Below, piece after piece: positions 34,430 to 43,574 of a stretch of DNA of 64,000 nucleotides; position 1 is the first letter of the stretch, and every line of letters begins with the position of its first letter. This stretch comes from CAZPXZ01 sp965219495 (GTDB taxonomy: Bacteria > Pseudomonadota > Alphaproteobacteria > Rhodobacterales > CAZPXZ01). A program made the translations under genes and the position numbers. The notes below the pieces were generated by a model that was not told the origin of the DNA, ran no database searches, and worked only from the letters and a program-made list of their open reading frames with translations. The stretch covers positions 4,617,344 to 4,681,343 of the forward strand of contig OZ244777.1 in assembly GCA_965219495.1 (NCBI GenBank). Reading direction: 5' to 3'.

Positions 34430-35542
34430 TCATCCGGAATCGCCGAATCTCTGCGGGACCGGTTCCCAGTAGGTAGCAAGGTCGTCGCCCAGGAGCAGAT
34501 GCTCGCGCAAGCGGAATCCCCGCACTGCGCGTCCGGCGATAGCCGGAAGTCCTCGGTTGCCGAACGTCCGGCCGGCAGTGAGCCAAAGGATTTCGTCCAC
34601 GTATTCTCCGGCAATGAGCGTCGTTGCGAGTTTCGGGCCGCTCTCGCAGAACACGCGGGTAATTCCCCGTTCCTTTAACGTGCGGAGCGAGGCGGAAAGC
34701 GCTGGCGCTTCGGACCCCGCCGCGGATACCGGGATGCAGGTCGCCCCGGACGCCTTGAGCGCGCGGCGGCGTCTTTCGCTCGCTGCTTCGCCATGAATCA
34801 GCCAAAGCGGCGCGATATTCGTGCTTTCGGCGAGGCGTGAATCCGCAGGCAGCGACAAGTCAGTGTCCAGCACCACGCGGATGGGCGGCTGCTTCTTCAG
34901 GCCGGGGTTGGTCGGCAACAGAATGGGATTGTCCGCGCGCGCCGTACCGGAACCGATCAGAACAGCATCATGTTCTCTTCTGTGCGTTTCCACCAGTACC
35001 CTGGCCCGGGATCCGGTGATTTGGGTCCGCGCGCGATCGGCGGCGGCAACGCAACCGTCAAGGCTCGACGCGATTTTCAGGGTGACGTGCGGTCGGTCCC
35101 GTCCAACGCAAGAAAAATGCCCCGATACCAATTCGAGCGCCTGGGATCGAAGCACCCCGGCGTGCGTTTCGATCCCTGCTTCCCGCAATCGAGCCAATCC
35201 TGCGCCTGCGACCCGGGGGTTCAAATCTTCCAATGCGACAACCGCTCGCCGAATTCCTGCCTCGACAAGCGCGTGGACGCAAGGGGGCGTGGTTCCTTCA
35301 TGGGAACAGGGTTCGAGTGAGATATAGGCGGTTGCGCCGCTGGCACGCTTGTCGGCGGAGGCGAGGGCGAGCGCCTCCGCATGGGGCCGGCCGCCGTCTC
35401 CGGTTCGCGCCGAGGCGACCGGCACACCTTCCCGAACCAGCACGCATCCGACCGGAGGGTTCGGCCAGCAACGCCCCATTCCACGGCGCGCCAGCAACAG
35501 GCAACGCCGCATCCAGCGGCGGTCATCTTCGCCGGTCAGCAA
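34430..35542 (-). CDS. ribD: Bifunctional pyrimidine deaminase/reductase RibD
   Basis: RibD deaminates and then reduces the pyrimidine intermediate of riboflavin synthesis. The N-terminal deaminase domain has the zinc site H54-A-E56 in RPHAEALAL and C79/C88 in EPCSHEGTTPPC. The C-terminal reductase domain begins near PHVTLKIASSLDG (about 150) and has LIGSGTARADNP near 195. The 370-residue length is normal. It starts eight bases after nrdR. The usual next gene, ribE, lies 2.9 kb further on, after fhs and an aquaporin gene. Confidence 0.94.
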   Translation of the reverse strand: MLTGEDDRRWMRRCLLLARRGMGRCWPNPPVGCVLVREGVPVASARTGDGGRPHAEALALASADKRASGATAYISLEPCSHEGTTPPCVHALVEAGIRRAVVALEDLNPRVAGAGLARLREAGIETHAGVLRSQALELVSGHFSCVGRDRPHVTLKIASSLDGCVAAADRARTQITGSRARVLVETHRREHDAVLIGSGTARADNPILLPTNPGLKKQPPIRVVLDTDLSLPADSRLAESTNIAPLWLIHGEAASERRRRALKASGATCIPVSAAGSEAPALSASLRTLKERGITRVFCESGPKLATTLIAGEYVDEILWLTAGRTFGNRGLPAIAGRAVRGFRLREHLLLGDDLATYWEPVPQRFGDSG

Positions 35543-35550
35543 ATTCGGGT

Positions 35551-36015
35551 TCAGTCGTCGTCCCCAGGCGGGGTCAACTGCGTGACGAATGCTTCGAAAT
35601 CGTCTGCGTCCTGGAAATTCTTGTAAACGGAGGCGAATCGCACATAGGCTACGGTGTCGATTCGCGCGAGATTCTGCATGACAATCTCGCCGATGAGTTC
35701 CGAGGTTACGGCGCTGTCCCCGGCCGACTCAAGTCGCCTCACGAGTCCGGAGATCATCTGTTCAATACGCTCGGGATCCACGTTGCGCTTCCGAAGCGCA
35801 ATGCGCAAGGAGCGGCCGAGTTTTTCGCGGTCCAAAGGTTCAGTGCGTCCATCCCGCTTTGTGACGAAGAGATTCCGCAACTGTACGCGTTCCGCCGTGG
35901 TGAAGCGGGCCCCACAGCCCGTGCACTCCCGCCGCCGCCGGACCACGGAATGGTCTTCGGCTGGTCGGGAATCCTTGACCTGGGTATCATATCCTCCGCA
36001 GAAAGGGCAGCGCAT
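35551..36015 (-). CDS. nrdR: Transcriptional repressor NrdR
   Basis: NrdR represses ribonucleotide reductase genes when its ATP-cone senses (d)ATP. The 154-residue protein has the zinc ribbon MRCPFCGG...RRRRECTGCGARFTT at the N terminus, with CxxC pairs near residues 3-6 and 31-34, and an ATP-cone with TKRDGRTEPLDREKL near 52. ATG at 36015 is fixed by the MRCPFC start. It lies eight bases after glyA. Confidence 0.96.
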   Translation of the reverse strand: MRCPFCGGYDTQVKDSRPAEDHSVVRRRRECTGCGARFTTAERVQLRNLFVTKRDGRTEPLDREKLGRSLRIALRKRNVDPERIEQMISGLVRRLESAGDSAVTSELIGEIVMQNLARIDTVAYVRFASVYKNFQDADDFEAFVTQLTPPGDDD

Positions 36016-36023
36016 TGGTTGTC

Positions 36024-37334
36024 CTAACGTGTATCGAGCAGGTGCTGTCCGTAGATGGGAAACGCCCTGCATAACGCAATTGCTTCGCCTCGCACGCCCT
36101 TCTCGACAACGGGGTCTCCATTTTCCGGGTTTTGTGCGAGGGCGTCGAGCACCCGCAAGATCATTTCCCCGACCATCCTGAACTCGTTTCGGCCGAATCC
36201 CCGGGTGGTGCAGGCCGGGGAGCCGAGTCGCAAGCCTGAAGTGACGGTGGGCGGCTGCGGGTCGAAAGGAATGCCATTCTTGTTGCAGGTCAGGTGCGCG
36301 CGGCCAAGCGCCGATTCGGCATCTCGCCCGGTCAATCCCTTGCGGCGAAGATCTGCAAGAAGGAGATGCGTATCCGTGCCGCCGGTTACGATGTCCAGTC
36401 CCCCCTCCGCCAGCGTGGATGCGAGGACGCCCGCGTTCGCAACAACGCGCTTGGCGTATTCGCGGAATTCGGGTCGCAACGCTTCCCGCAGAGCGACTGC
36501 CTTGGCAGCAATGACGTGCATCAGCGGGCCTCCCTGTATTCCAGGGAATACTGCTGAATTGATTCGTTTTCCGATCGCGGGGTCGTTCGCCAGAATCATC
36601 CCTCCGCGCGGTCCGCGAAGGGTCTTGTGTGTTGTTGTGGTGACGACATGCGCATGTGGCAGCGGACTGGGATGGATCCCGGCTGCCACGAGTCCCGCAA
36701 TATGCGCCATGTCGACCAGAAGCATGGCGTTAACCGAATCGGCAATCTCCCGGAACCGCGCAAAATCCAGGATGCGGGGCACCGCGGATCCTCCGGCCAC
36801 AATGAGGCGCGGGCGGTGGATCATCGCGAGTTCTTCGATTTCCTCATATTCCACCCGTCCGGTTTCCGGGTGAACCCCGTATGGGACGGCTTCGAACCAC
36901 TTTCCGGAAATGTTTGGCGGGGCGCCGTGCGTGAGATGGCCGCCGGCGGAAAGGCCCATTCCGAGAAACACATCGCCCGGTTTGAGGAGCGCGAGGAATG
37001 CCGCCGTGTTGGCCTGGGCGCCAGAGTGCGGCTGGACGTTTGCGTATTCGCAGTCGAAGAGCTCGCGGGCACGGCGAATCGCGAGTTCCTCAGCGGTATC
37101 CACATGGGTGCAGCCGCCGTAGTATCTTCGGCCCGGATAGCCTTCCGCATACTTGTTGGTGAGCGGTGTGCCGAGCGCTTCCAGAACGGCGCTCGAGACG
37201 ATGTTCTCGGAAGCGATGAGTTCGATCTCCTGTTGCTGCCGGTTCACCTCGGAAGCGACGGCTTCCGAAATATCGGGATCGCCCTCCGCCAAGCTTGTGG
37301 AGAAGAACGGAGGCGAGGAGGATTCAGCGTCCAT
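36024..37334 (-). CDS. glyA: Serine hydroxymethyltransferase
   Basis: GlyA interconverts serine and glycine and loads 5,10-methylene-THF. The 436-residue PLP enzyme has IELIASENIVS near residue 37, YAEGYPGRRYYGG near 62, and the PLP lysine K237 in VTTTTHKTLRGPRGG. ATG at 37334 follows GGAG; a longer open frame upstream reaches into the divergent spacer with nadK. It leads glyA-nrdR-ribD. Confidence 0.97.
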   Translation of the reverse strand: MDAESSSPPFFSTSLAEGDPDISEAVASEVNRQQQEIELIASENIVSSAVLEALGTPLTNKYAEGYPGRRYYGGCTHVDTAEELAIRRARELFDCEYANVQPHSGAQANTAAFLALLKPGDVFLGMGLSAGGHLTHGAPPNISGKWFEAVPYGVHPETGRVEYEEIEELAMIHRPRLIVAGGSAVPRILDFARFREIADSVNAMLLVDMAHIAGLVAAGIHPSPLPHAHVVTTTTHKTLRGPRGGMILANDPAIGKRINSAVFPGIQGGPLMHVIAAKAVALREALRPEFREYAKRVVANAGVLASTLAEGGLDIVTGGTDTHLLLADLRRKGLTGRDAESALGRAHLTCNKNGIPFDPQPPTVTSGLRLGSPACTTRGFGRNEFRMVGEMILRVLDALAQNPENGDPVVEKGVRGEAIALCRAFPIYGQHLLDTR

Positions 37335-37483
37335 GGGATTCTCCAATTCGGGCGCCGTAAGAGGAGATTCAACCGGCACACACGGACAACGATACTTGAT
37401 ATATGATCTTGGCTCCAGATACATCATACAGTAGTGGCGGGGAATGCGAACGATTCTGTTGCCATGCCGGGAAAGAGGCAAAC

Positions 37484-38254
37484 ATGGCCGAATTTGATCG
37501 CCTGCACTTCACCGCGTCGGACCATCCGGATGCGCGAGCAGCGCATACTCGGCTGGAACAGCGGTATGGCGCGAAGACCCCGGATAACGCAGATGCGCTC
37601 GTGGCGCTCGGCGGTGACGGTTTCATGCTCCAGGTCCTTCATGAGGCACTAGATCTGGGCTGCCCGGTATTTGGAATGAACTTTGGTTCCGTCGGGTTCC
37701 TGATGAACACGTACCGGTCCGACGCGCTCCCGGAACGGCTGAGAGTCGCGGAGCGTACCCGCCTCCGCCCGCTCCGCATGCGAGCGAGAACCGAGGTCGG
37801 TGACGATCGCGAAGCGCTCGCTTTCAACGAGGTCTCGCTCTACCGGCAGACACGCCAGTCGGCCAAGCTCAGGATATTCGCAGACGGCCGGGAGCGGCTC
37901 GCCGAATTGGTTTGCGATGGAGTTATCGTGTCGACTCCCGCGGGCAGCACCGCGTACAACTTTTCCGCTCACGGCCCAATCCTTCCGATTGATGCGAAGC
38001 TGATCGCGCTGTCGCCGATCTCTGCGTTCCGTCCTCGCCGCTGGCGTGGAGCGATTCTGCCGGAAGAGACGGAGGTGCGTGTTGAGGTCAGGGAAAGCCG
38101 GAAGCGTCCCGTTAGCGCTGTGGCCGACTTCGCAGAGATTCGCGACGTTGTCCGAGTGGAAGTTGGTGTCGACGCAGAGGCGCGCGTCGACCTGCTTTTC
38201 GATCCCGGCCACAATCTCGAAGAACGGGTAGTGCAGGAGCAATTTGCGCTGTGA
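37484..38254 (+). CDS. nadK: NAD kinase
   Basis: NadK phosphorylates NAD to NADP. The 256-residue form is the short alphaproteobacterial type. LVALGGDGFMLQVLH near residue 47 holds the GGDG motif, GMNFGSVGFLMN near 73 is the second binding loop, and ELVCDGVIVSTPAGSTAYNFSA near 145 (quoted in part: STPAGSTAYN) is the conserved C-domain block. ATG at 37484 follows GAGG. It overlaps the next gene (GTGA). Confidence 0.92.
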   Translation: MAEFDRLHFTASDHPDARAAHTRLEQRYGAKTPDNADALVALGGDGFMLQVLHEALDLGCPVFGMNFGSVGFLMNTYRSDALPERLRVAERTRLRPLRMRARTEVGDDREALAFNEVSLYRQTRQSAKLRIFADGRERLAELVCDGVIVSTPAGSTAYNFSAHGPILPIDAKLIALSPISAFRPRRWRGAILPEETEVRVEVRESRKRPVSAVADFAEIRDVVRVEVGVDAEARVDLLFDPGHNLEERVVQEQFAL

Positions 38255-39360
38255 CCGCAGGAAATCGAATTCGATGGTGGGCGGCCATCTTTGCGGCCGC
38301 GGTCGTTCTGCTCTGGCTTCTCGGCGAATCGTTGACGCCGTTCCTCACGGGTGCCGCGATCGCGTATTTCCTGGACCCGCTGGTGGACCGCCTGGAAAAT
38401 CGAAAGGTTCGAAGGTCGTTGGGCGCGTTCCTCGTAATGGGGCTTGCCTTCCTGTTTGTGGCTGCCGTGTTCCTGTTGCTGGTTCCGGTCCTCCTTTCCC
38501 AGACAAGTGGGTTGATCGACCGGCTGCCGGCGCTGATCACGCAATTGCGCGCGTTCCTCGCGAGCTTGGCGGAATCGGAAATCAGCGGGGAATTCGGCGC
38601 CTTCCTGGCGGCGGAAATTGCCGATTCGCTTCGAGCGGCGGGGCCGTCGGCCGGCACAAGCACGCTTAAGGCGGCGCTGGCAGGCGGAGTGGCGCTGATC
38701 GATGCGGTCGCATTCGCCGTGGTGAGTCCGGTGGTGGGCTACTATCTCCTCGTGGATTGGGACCGGGCTGTTTCACACGTTGACGGGTTGATTCCCCGGG
38801 ATCTGGTGGAAACGGTTCGCAAAATGGCGAGTGACATAGATCGTGTGCTCGCCGCCTTCGTGCGGGGACAAGTCCTGGTTTGCACAATCCTGGCCGCGTT
38901 CTACGCCATCGCGCTGAGTGTGGTCGGTCTCGAATACGCCGCCGTAATCGGATTGGCGGCGGGCCTGGTGAGTTTCATTCCGTATGTCGGCACCGGAATC
39001 GGGTTTGGCGTGGCGACCGGCGTCGCCTTGTTCCAATATTATCCGGAATTCTCGCCAATTGCTGCGGTGGTTGCAATTTTCGCGGCGGGCCAAGTCGCGG
39101 AATCGTATTATCTTTCACCTCGGCTGGTGGGACGAAACGTCGGACTGCACCCGGTTTGGCTGCTATTCGCGCTCATCGCGGGAGGTAATCTATTTGGATT
39201 CGCCGGCCTGCTGGTCGCGGTTCCCGTGGTGGCGTCAATTGGAGTATTGGTGCGATACGCTGAAGACCAGTATCGAAGAGGGCGCTTCTATCGGTACGAG
39301 AGCAGTAACGGGAAGCGAAAGTCTGGCGAGCGGTCCGCCACGCCGCCGCCCGAGGCCTGA
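38251..39360 (+). CDS. AI-2E/PerM-family membrane transporter
   Basis: The 369-residue protein has two N-terminal membrane segments, a soluble amphipathic middle (VETVRKMASDIDRVLAAFVRGQ near residue 188, pieces), and a C-terminal block of about five segments with GLVSFIPYVGTGIG near 240 and YYLSPRLVGRNVGLHPVW near 286. This is the AI-2E/UPF0118 (PerM) plan; members include Na+/H+ antiporters and autoinducer exporters, so function is open. The GTG start at 38251 overlaps the nadK stop. Confidence 0.88.
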   Translation: MTAGNRIRWWAAIFAAAVVLLWLLGESLTPFLTGAAIAYFLDPLVDRLENRKVRRSLGAFLVMGLAFLFVAAVFLLLVPVLLSQTSGLIDRLPALITQLRAFLASLAESEISGEFGAFLAAEIADSLRAAGPSAGTSTLKAALAGGVALIDAVAFAVVSPVVGYYLLVDWDRAVSHVDGLIPRDLVETVRKMASDIDRVLAAFVRGQVLVCTILAAFYAIALSVVGLEYAAVIGLAAGLVSFIPYVGTGIGFGVATGVALFQYYPEFSPIAAVVAIFAAGQVAESYYLSPRLVGRNVGLHPVWLLFALIAGGNLFGFAGLLVAVPVVASIGVLVRYAEDQYRRGRFYRYESSNGKRKSGERSATPPPEA

Positions 39361-39528
39361 CAGGTGGGGAACCCGGTCAAGCCGTGAGCACGAATAGCAC
39401 CCGGAGAAAATGACCGGTTTGAGACCCGCAATTCGGCCAATTCGTTTGCGCCGCTTGAGCTTTCGACAAGAAATTGTCATCATTGCAGTGCAAGACAAGT
39501 TGTGGATCGTCATTGCGGAGACCTCTCA

Positions 39529-39828
39529 ATGAACGAAGAGAGGCAGACTGAACTTCAAGCGGCGACTTTTCGTCGTATGGTGGCGCATCTGCGGAAGCGC
39601 ACCGATGTCCAGAACATCGATCTGATGAATTTGGCGGGGTTCTGCCGGAATTGCCTGAGCCGCTGGTACATGGAAGCGGCAGAGGCCGAGGGATTGTCCC
39701 TGAACAAGGAAGAGGCCCGAGAAATCGTTTACGGCGAACCGTACGATTCGTGGAAAAAGAAATATCAGACGGAAGCAACTTTGGAGCAGCGCGCGGCGTT
39801 TGAGAAAGTGGAAGCGGCTTCCGAGTGA
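39529..39828 (+). CDS. DUF1244 family protein
   Basis: This 99-residue protein has RRMVAHLRKRTDVQNIDLMNLAGFCRNCLSRWY as its core (in pieces: RTDVQNIDLMNLAGF near residue 26, CRNCLSRWY near 41) and YGEPYDSWKKKYQ near 67. That is the DUF1244 family, found in alpha- and gammaproteobacteria, with a conserved CxxC and unknown role. The ATG at 39529 was taken since the residues before it do not belong to the family. It is preceded by two near-identical 12-base stretches (TCATCATTGCAG and TCGTCATTGCGG) in the leader. Confidence 0.88.
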   Translation: MNEERQTELQAATFRRMVAHLRKRTDVQNIDLMNLAGFCRNCLSRWYMEAAEAEGLSLNKEEAREIVYGEPYDSWKKKYQTEATLEQRAAFEKVEAASE

Positions 39829-39875
39829 ACAGAGGCGGCGCGGGCACGTGGAAATTCTAACGAGGAGGTAGGCAA

Positions 39876-40778
39876 ATGGCCAGTTACGCAAGGCCGATGG
39901 CTGTTTTCGGAGCAGTAGCAACACTCGTTCTGTCTGGATGTGGAGTGCTGCCGGACAGCAACTTCGGAGACATGAATGCACGGCACCTGAATCAAGATGT
40001 CGAAGGCACGACTTTCGAGTCGCATCTCACCCGTGAGTACGTGTGGCTTGCTCGTGCCGCTGCGAAAAAGGACGATAATTGGTGGGACGCGAGCGCATAT
40101 ATTTCGCGCGCTCGCCGGCTTTCAAGTGGAGAGGAAGTTCTCGCCATCGACCCCGATACGGTAGATTACGGGCTGGGTCGCAGTGATCGGACCGACAGTG
40201 AAGACGCCAACGCGCTCTGGCAGAGCGTTATGGCGACGATCACCGAAAATCGCGGCGAACGGCCACTGGAATGCGCACTTGCCCAGGCGACCTACGACAA
40301 CTGGATCGAGGAAGAGCGGGAGGGGACGCAAACCGACCCTGCGAAAGTACGGGCGCTGCTGTCGACTGCGCTTGAACTTTGCGAGGGCCCCGAAGAAATG
40401 CCCATGGCGGAGCCCGAACCGGTCGAAATGGCGCCGGAGCCGATCGAAACCCGCTATGTCGTGTTGTTCGAATTCGACGTCTCGGAACTGGACGACGTTG
40501 CGAAGTCGCAGATCCAAGCAGCCGCTGAAGCGGCAGAGGCGCTCGACGAGGTAGATGAAGTTCGCGTGACTGGACACGCGGACCGGTCCGGCCCAGAGAA
40601 ATACAACCAAACGCTTTCCCAGGCGCGCGCTGACAATGTCGCTGGGGCGCTGACCGCGGAAGGCGTTGAGCAAGAGCTGCTGCGGATCTTCGCCGTGGGG
40701 GAAAGCAACCTCGCGGTTCCGACCGACGACGGAGTGCGCGCCGTGCTCAATCGCAGGGTTGTCATAGAGCTTGAGTAA
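39876..40778 (+). CDS. OmpA-family peptidoglycan-binding lipoprotein
   Basis: A signal peptide with lipobox LSGC (Cys22) opens this 300-residue protein. The middle (residues 30-170) has no family I recognise and contains an acidic, proline-rich linker (EMPMAEPEPVEMAPEP). The C-terminal third is an OmpA domain: FEFDVSELDD near 203, VTGHADRSG near 231 and the peptidoglycan-binding LSQARADNV near 249. A strong AGGAGG ribosome site precedes the ATG. Likely role: tethering outer membrane to wall. Its end overlaps the next gene. Confidence 0.85.
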   Translation: MASYARPMAVFGAVATLVLSGCGVLPDSNFGDMNARHLNQDVEGTTFESHLTREYVWLARAAAKKDDNWWDASAYISRARRLSSGEEVLAIDPDTVDYGLGRSDRTDSEDANALWQSVMATITENRGERPLECALAQATYDNWIEEEREGTQTDPAKVRALLSTALELCEGPEEMPMAEPEPVEMAPEPIETRYVVLFEFDVSELDDVAKSQIQAAAEAAEALDEVDEVRVTGHADRSGPEKYNQTLSQARADNVAGALTAEGVEQELLRIFAVGESNLAVPTDDGVRAVLNRRVVIELE

Positions 40779-42612
40779 ACGGTCCGAAGAGACTTCTGGC
40801 CGCGGCAGTTCTTCGATGGAAAGGGTCCCCGGGGACGGGGACGCCCTGGGGGAACTGCCGCGCTGGAAATTGGGGGATCTTTACGATTCTCCGCAACATC
40901 CTTCGGTAGAAGCAGACCTCGATTGGGTTGGCGAGGCTTGTCTCGCGTTTGCCTCGCGTTTCGAAGGAAAACTTTCGGAATTGTCCGGAGACGGGTTGGC
41001 GGATGCGCTGTCCCGCTGCGAGGAAATCCGGCGCCGCTCGCACCGGCTCGGGCTCTATGCGCATCTACGCCACGAGCAGGACACGTTGGAGCCATCCCGC
41101 GCGAAATTTGTCGGCGATACTGATTCGCGGTTGACGGAACTCACCCGGCCGCTGGTGTTCTTTCGACTGGAATTGAACACCATCAAAAACGAAACGCTGC
41201 AACGACAACTCGCGGAAAGCGCTGCCCTCCGTCGCTATCGTGCTTGGCTCACACGTTTGCGTGCGTTCCGTCCGCATCAGCTCCCGAACCTGCTTGAGGA
41301 ATATGTTCACGATCACGAACCGGTAGGCTCGAGCGCCTGGTCGCGACTGTTCGGCGAAACAACTGCGGCGATGACGTTCGAAGTCGGCGGTGAAGCGCTT
41401 TCCTTGGAGCCGACGCTGAATCTGCTGCTGGATGCCGACCGGGAGAAACGGCAAGAGGCGTGGGAAGCGCTGGCATCCGAGTTTTCGGGCAGTGTTCGAT
41501 TGTTTACGCGCATCATGAACACGCTCGTAAAGGCGAAGGAAATCGACGACCGATGGCGGAAATATCCTTCGCCGCAAACGCCGAGGCACCTCGCCAATGC
41601 GATTGAACCGGAAATTGTGGAAGCGCTGCGCGACGCTGTTGTTGAGGCCTATCCCAGGATTTCCCATCGATACTACGCCATGAAAGCCCGCTGGCTGGGC
41701 TTCGAACGACTCGAGTTGTGGGACCGAAACGCGCCTTTGTCTGAAGAGGGGGACAGGAAATATGGATGGGATGAAGCGCGTGAGATCGTGCTGGATGCGT
41801 ACAGCGAGTTTTCCTCCGTGTTCGGTGCGGTGGCCGGCCGTTTCTTCGAGGAAGGCTGGATCGATGCGCCGGCGGTCAAAGGAAAGGCTCCCGGGGCATT
41901 TTCCGCCATGGGTCCGGTGGATGTGCATCCCTTCGTCCTTCTGAATTTCCTGGGGAGGACGCGCGACGTAACCACCCTGGCCCACGAACTGGGGCATGGC
42001 GTGCATCAGGTGCTCGCGTCCGAGCAGGGAGAATTGCTTGCCCGCACACCACTAACCTTTGCCGAAACCGCAAGTGTGTTCGGCGAGATGCTCACGTTCC
42101 GGGGGCTTCTGGATCAGGAAACGGACCGCGCCCGTCGCAAAGCCCTGCTCGTTGGCAAGGCCGAGGACATGATCAACACAGTGGTGCGGCAAATCTCGTT
42201 TTACGAGTTCGAGTCCCGTGTGCACGAAACCCGGCGTGACGGGGAACTGACGGCTGCGGAATTCGGAAAGATCTGGCTGGAAACCGCCGGGGAAAGCCTG
42301 GGTCCTGCGATGAGATTGAACGAAGGATACGAGAATTTCTGGTGCTATGTTCCTCACTTCATCCATTCGCCCTTTTACGTATATGCCTACGCCTTCGGAG
42401 ACGGGCTGGTAAACACGCTCTACGCGCTCCACCGCCGGGGGGAAGCAAATTTCGTTGAAAACTACGTTGAAATGCTGCGGGCTGGCGGGTCGCGCCTGCA
42501 CGGCGAGTTGCTGGCGCCGTTCGGGCTGGACTTGAGGGAACCGGGCTTCTGGCGCGCGGGCCTCGACGTGATATCCGATACGATCGACGAAGCGGAAGCG
42601 CTCGAAGACTGA
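40771..42612 (+). CDS. pepF: Oligoendopeptidase F (M3 family)
   Basis: This 613-residue zinc peptidase cleaves short peptides in the cytoplasm. The HELGHGVHQ zinc motif near residue 404 and the downstream glutamate in LTFAETASVFGEML near 428 form the active site; the PepF/M3B N-terminal domain has LPRWKLGDLY near 29. The TTG at 40771 overlaps the OmpA gene stop; ATG at 40816 is an alternative and would shorten the protein by 15 residues before LGELPRW. No signal peptide. Confidence 0.9.
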   Translation: MSKRSEETSGRGSSSMERVPGDGDALGELPRWKLGDLYDSPQHPSVEADLDWVGEACLAFASRFEGKLSELSGDGLADALSRCEEIRRRSHRLGLYAHLRHEQDTLEPSRAKFVGDTDSRLTELTRPLVFFRLELNTIKNETLQRQLAESAALRRYRAWLTRLRAFRPHQLPNLLEEYVHDHEPVGSSAWSRLFGETTAAMTFEVGGEALSLEPTLNLLLDADREKRQEAWEALASEFSGSVRLFTRIMNTLVKAKEIDDRWRKYPSPQTPRHLANAIEPEIVEALRDAVVEAYPRISHRYYAMKARWLGFERLELWDRNAPLSEEGDRKYGWDEAREIVLDAYSEFSSVFGAVAGRFFEEGWIDAPAVKGKAPGAFSAMGPVDVHPFVLLNFLGRTRDVTTLAHELGHGVHQVLASEQGELLARTPLTFAETASVFGEMLTFRGLLDQETDRARRKALLVGKAEDMINTVVRQISFYEFESRVHETRRDGELTAAEFGKIWLETAGESLGPAMRLNEGYENFWCYVPHFIHSPFYVYAYAFGDGLVNTLYALHRRGEANFVENYVEMLRAGGSRLHGELLAPFGLDLREPGFWRAGLDVISDTIDEAEALED

Positions 42613-42622
42613 CAGGCGGAAT

Positions 42623-43522
42623 TCACCCGGAAACGTTCTCCAGGAGACCGCGCTCCATCGCGAGTTCGCGCACCTTTTTCTGGACTTTTTCGAATGCGCG
42701 TGTTTCGATTTGGCGAATTCTTTCGCGCGAGACGCCAAATTCTTTCGCGAGTTTCTCAAGCGTCAAGGGTTCTTCGTTGAGGCGCCGTTCCATGAAGATG
42801 CGTTTTTCCCGGTCGTTCAGCGCGTCCATCGCGCTCAGGAGAAACGCGTGGCGTTTTTCGGCCTCGTCGGCTTCAGCCAGGGCGGAGGCTTGGTCGCCGT
42901 CATCATCGGAAATCCATTCCTGCCATTCTGGGGCGCCTTCCTCGTTGCCCATGGTCACATTCAGGGACGCATCCCCTGTCCCGGCCAAGCGGCGGTTCAT
43001 CTGTATGACGTCAGTTTCGGAGACGTTCAGGCTTTCGGCGATCTGCTTCAAATGCTCGGGGCGCAGGTCGCCGTCCTCATAAGCGCGAATCGCGCTCTTG
43101 GCGCGGCGAAGATTGAAAAAGAGCTTCTTCTGGGCGGCCGTGGTGCTGATCTTGACGAGCGACCAGGATCGCAAGATGTACTCTTGGATGGCGGCGCGTA
43201 TCCACCACATCGCATAAGTGGCAAGCCGATGACCCCGGTCCGGATCGAACCGCTTAACTGCTTGCATCAGGCCGAGATTCGCCTCGGAGATTACGTCCGC
43301 AATCGGCAGGCCGTATCCTCGATATCCCAGTGCCATCTTCGCAGCGAGTCGCAGATGGGAAGTGACAAGCTGGTGTGCCGCCTGCGTGTCGCCCTTGTTG
43401 CGCCATGCCCGTGCGTACTCGAACTCCTCCTCGGGTTCGAGAAGGGGAAACCGATGTATCTCGTCAAGATACTTTGCGAGACCGGCTTCCCGGCTCGGTA
43501 CTGGCAGTCTGCTCGCGTTCAT
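42623..43522 (-). CDS. rpoH: Heat-shock sigma factor RpoH
   Basis: RpoH directs RNA polymerase to heat-shock promoters. The 299-residue protein has region 2 with SEANLGLMQAVKRFDP near residue 79 and ATYAMWWIRAAIQEYI near 101, the RpoH box QKKLFFNLRR at 131-140, and region 4.2 ending FGVSRERIRQIETRAF near 262. No anti-sigma or chaperone gene is nearby. It stands beside rluD on the same strand, an order shared with many alphaproteobacteria. Confidence 0.97.
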   Translation of the reverse strand: MNASRLPVPSREAGLAKYLDEIHRFPLLEPEEEFEYARAWRNKGDTQAAHQLVTSHLRLAAKMALGYRGYGLPIADVISEANLGLMQAVKRFDPDRGHRLATYAMWWIRAAIQEYILRSWSLVKISTTAAQKKLFFNLRRAKSAIRAYEDGDLRPEHLKQIAESLNVSETDVIQMNRRLAGTGDASLNVTMGNEEGAPEWQEWISDDDGDQASALAEADEAEKRHAFLLSAMDALNDREKRIFMERRLNEEPLTLEKLAKEFGVSRERIRQIETRAFEKVQKKVRELAMERGLLENVSG

Positions 43523-43574
43523 TACTGTGCTCGAGTTCCGAGACCAAGGGAAAAAGTATCGACGAAATACGGCA

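Noticed and set aside
33262..34476. 404-codon plus-strand frame opposite fhs
   Set aside because: Antisense shadow of a clear fhs gene; no independent family match.
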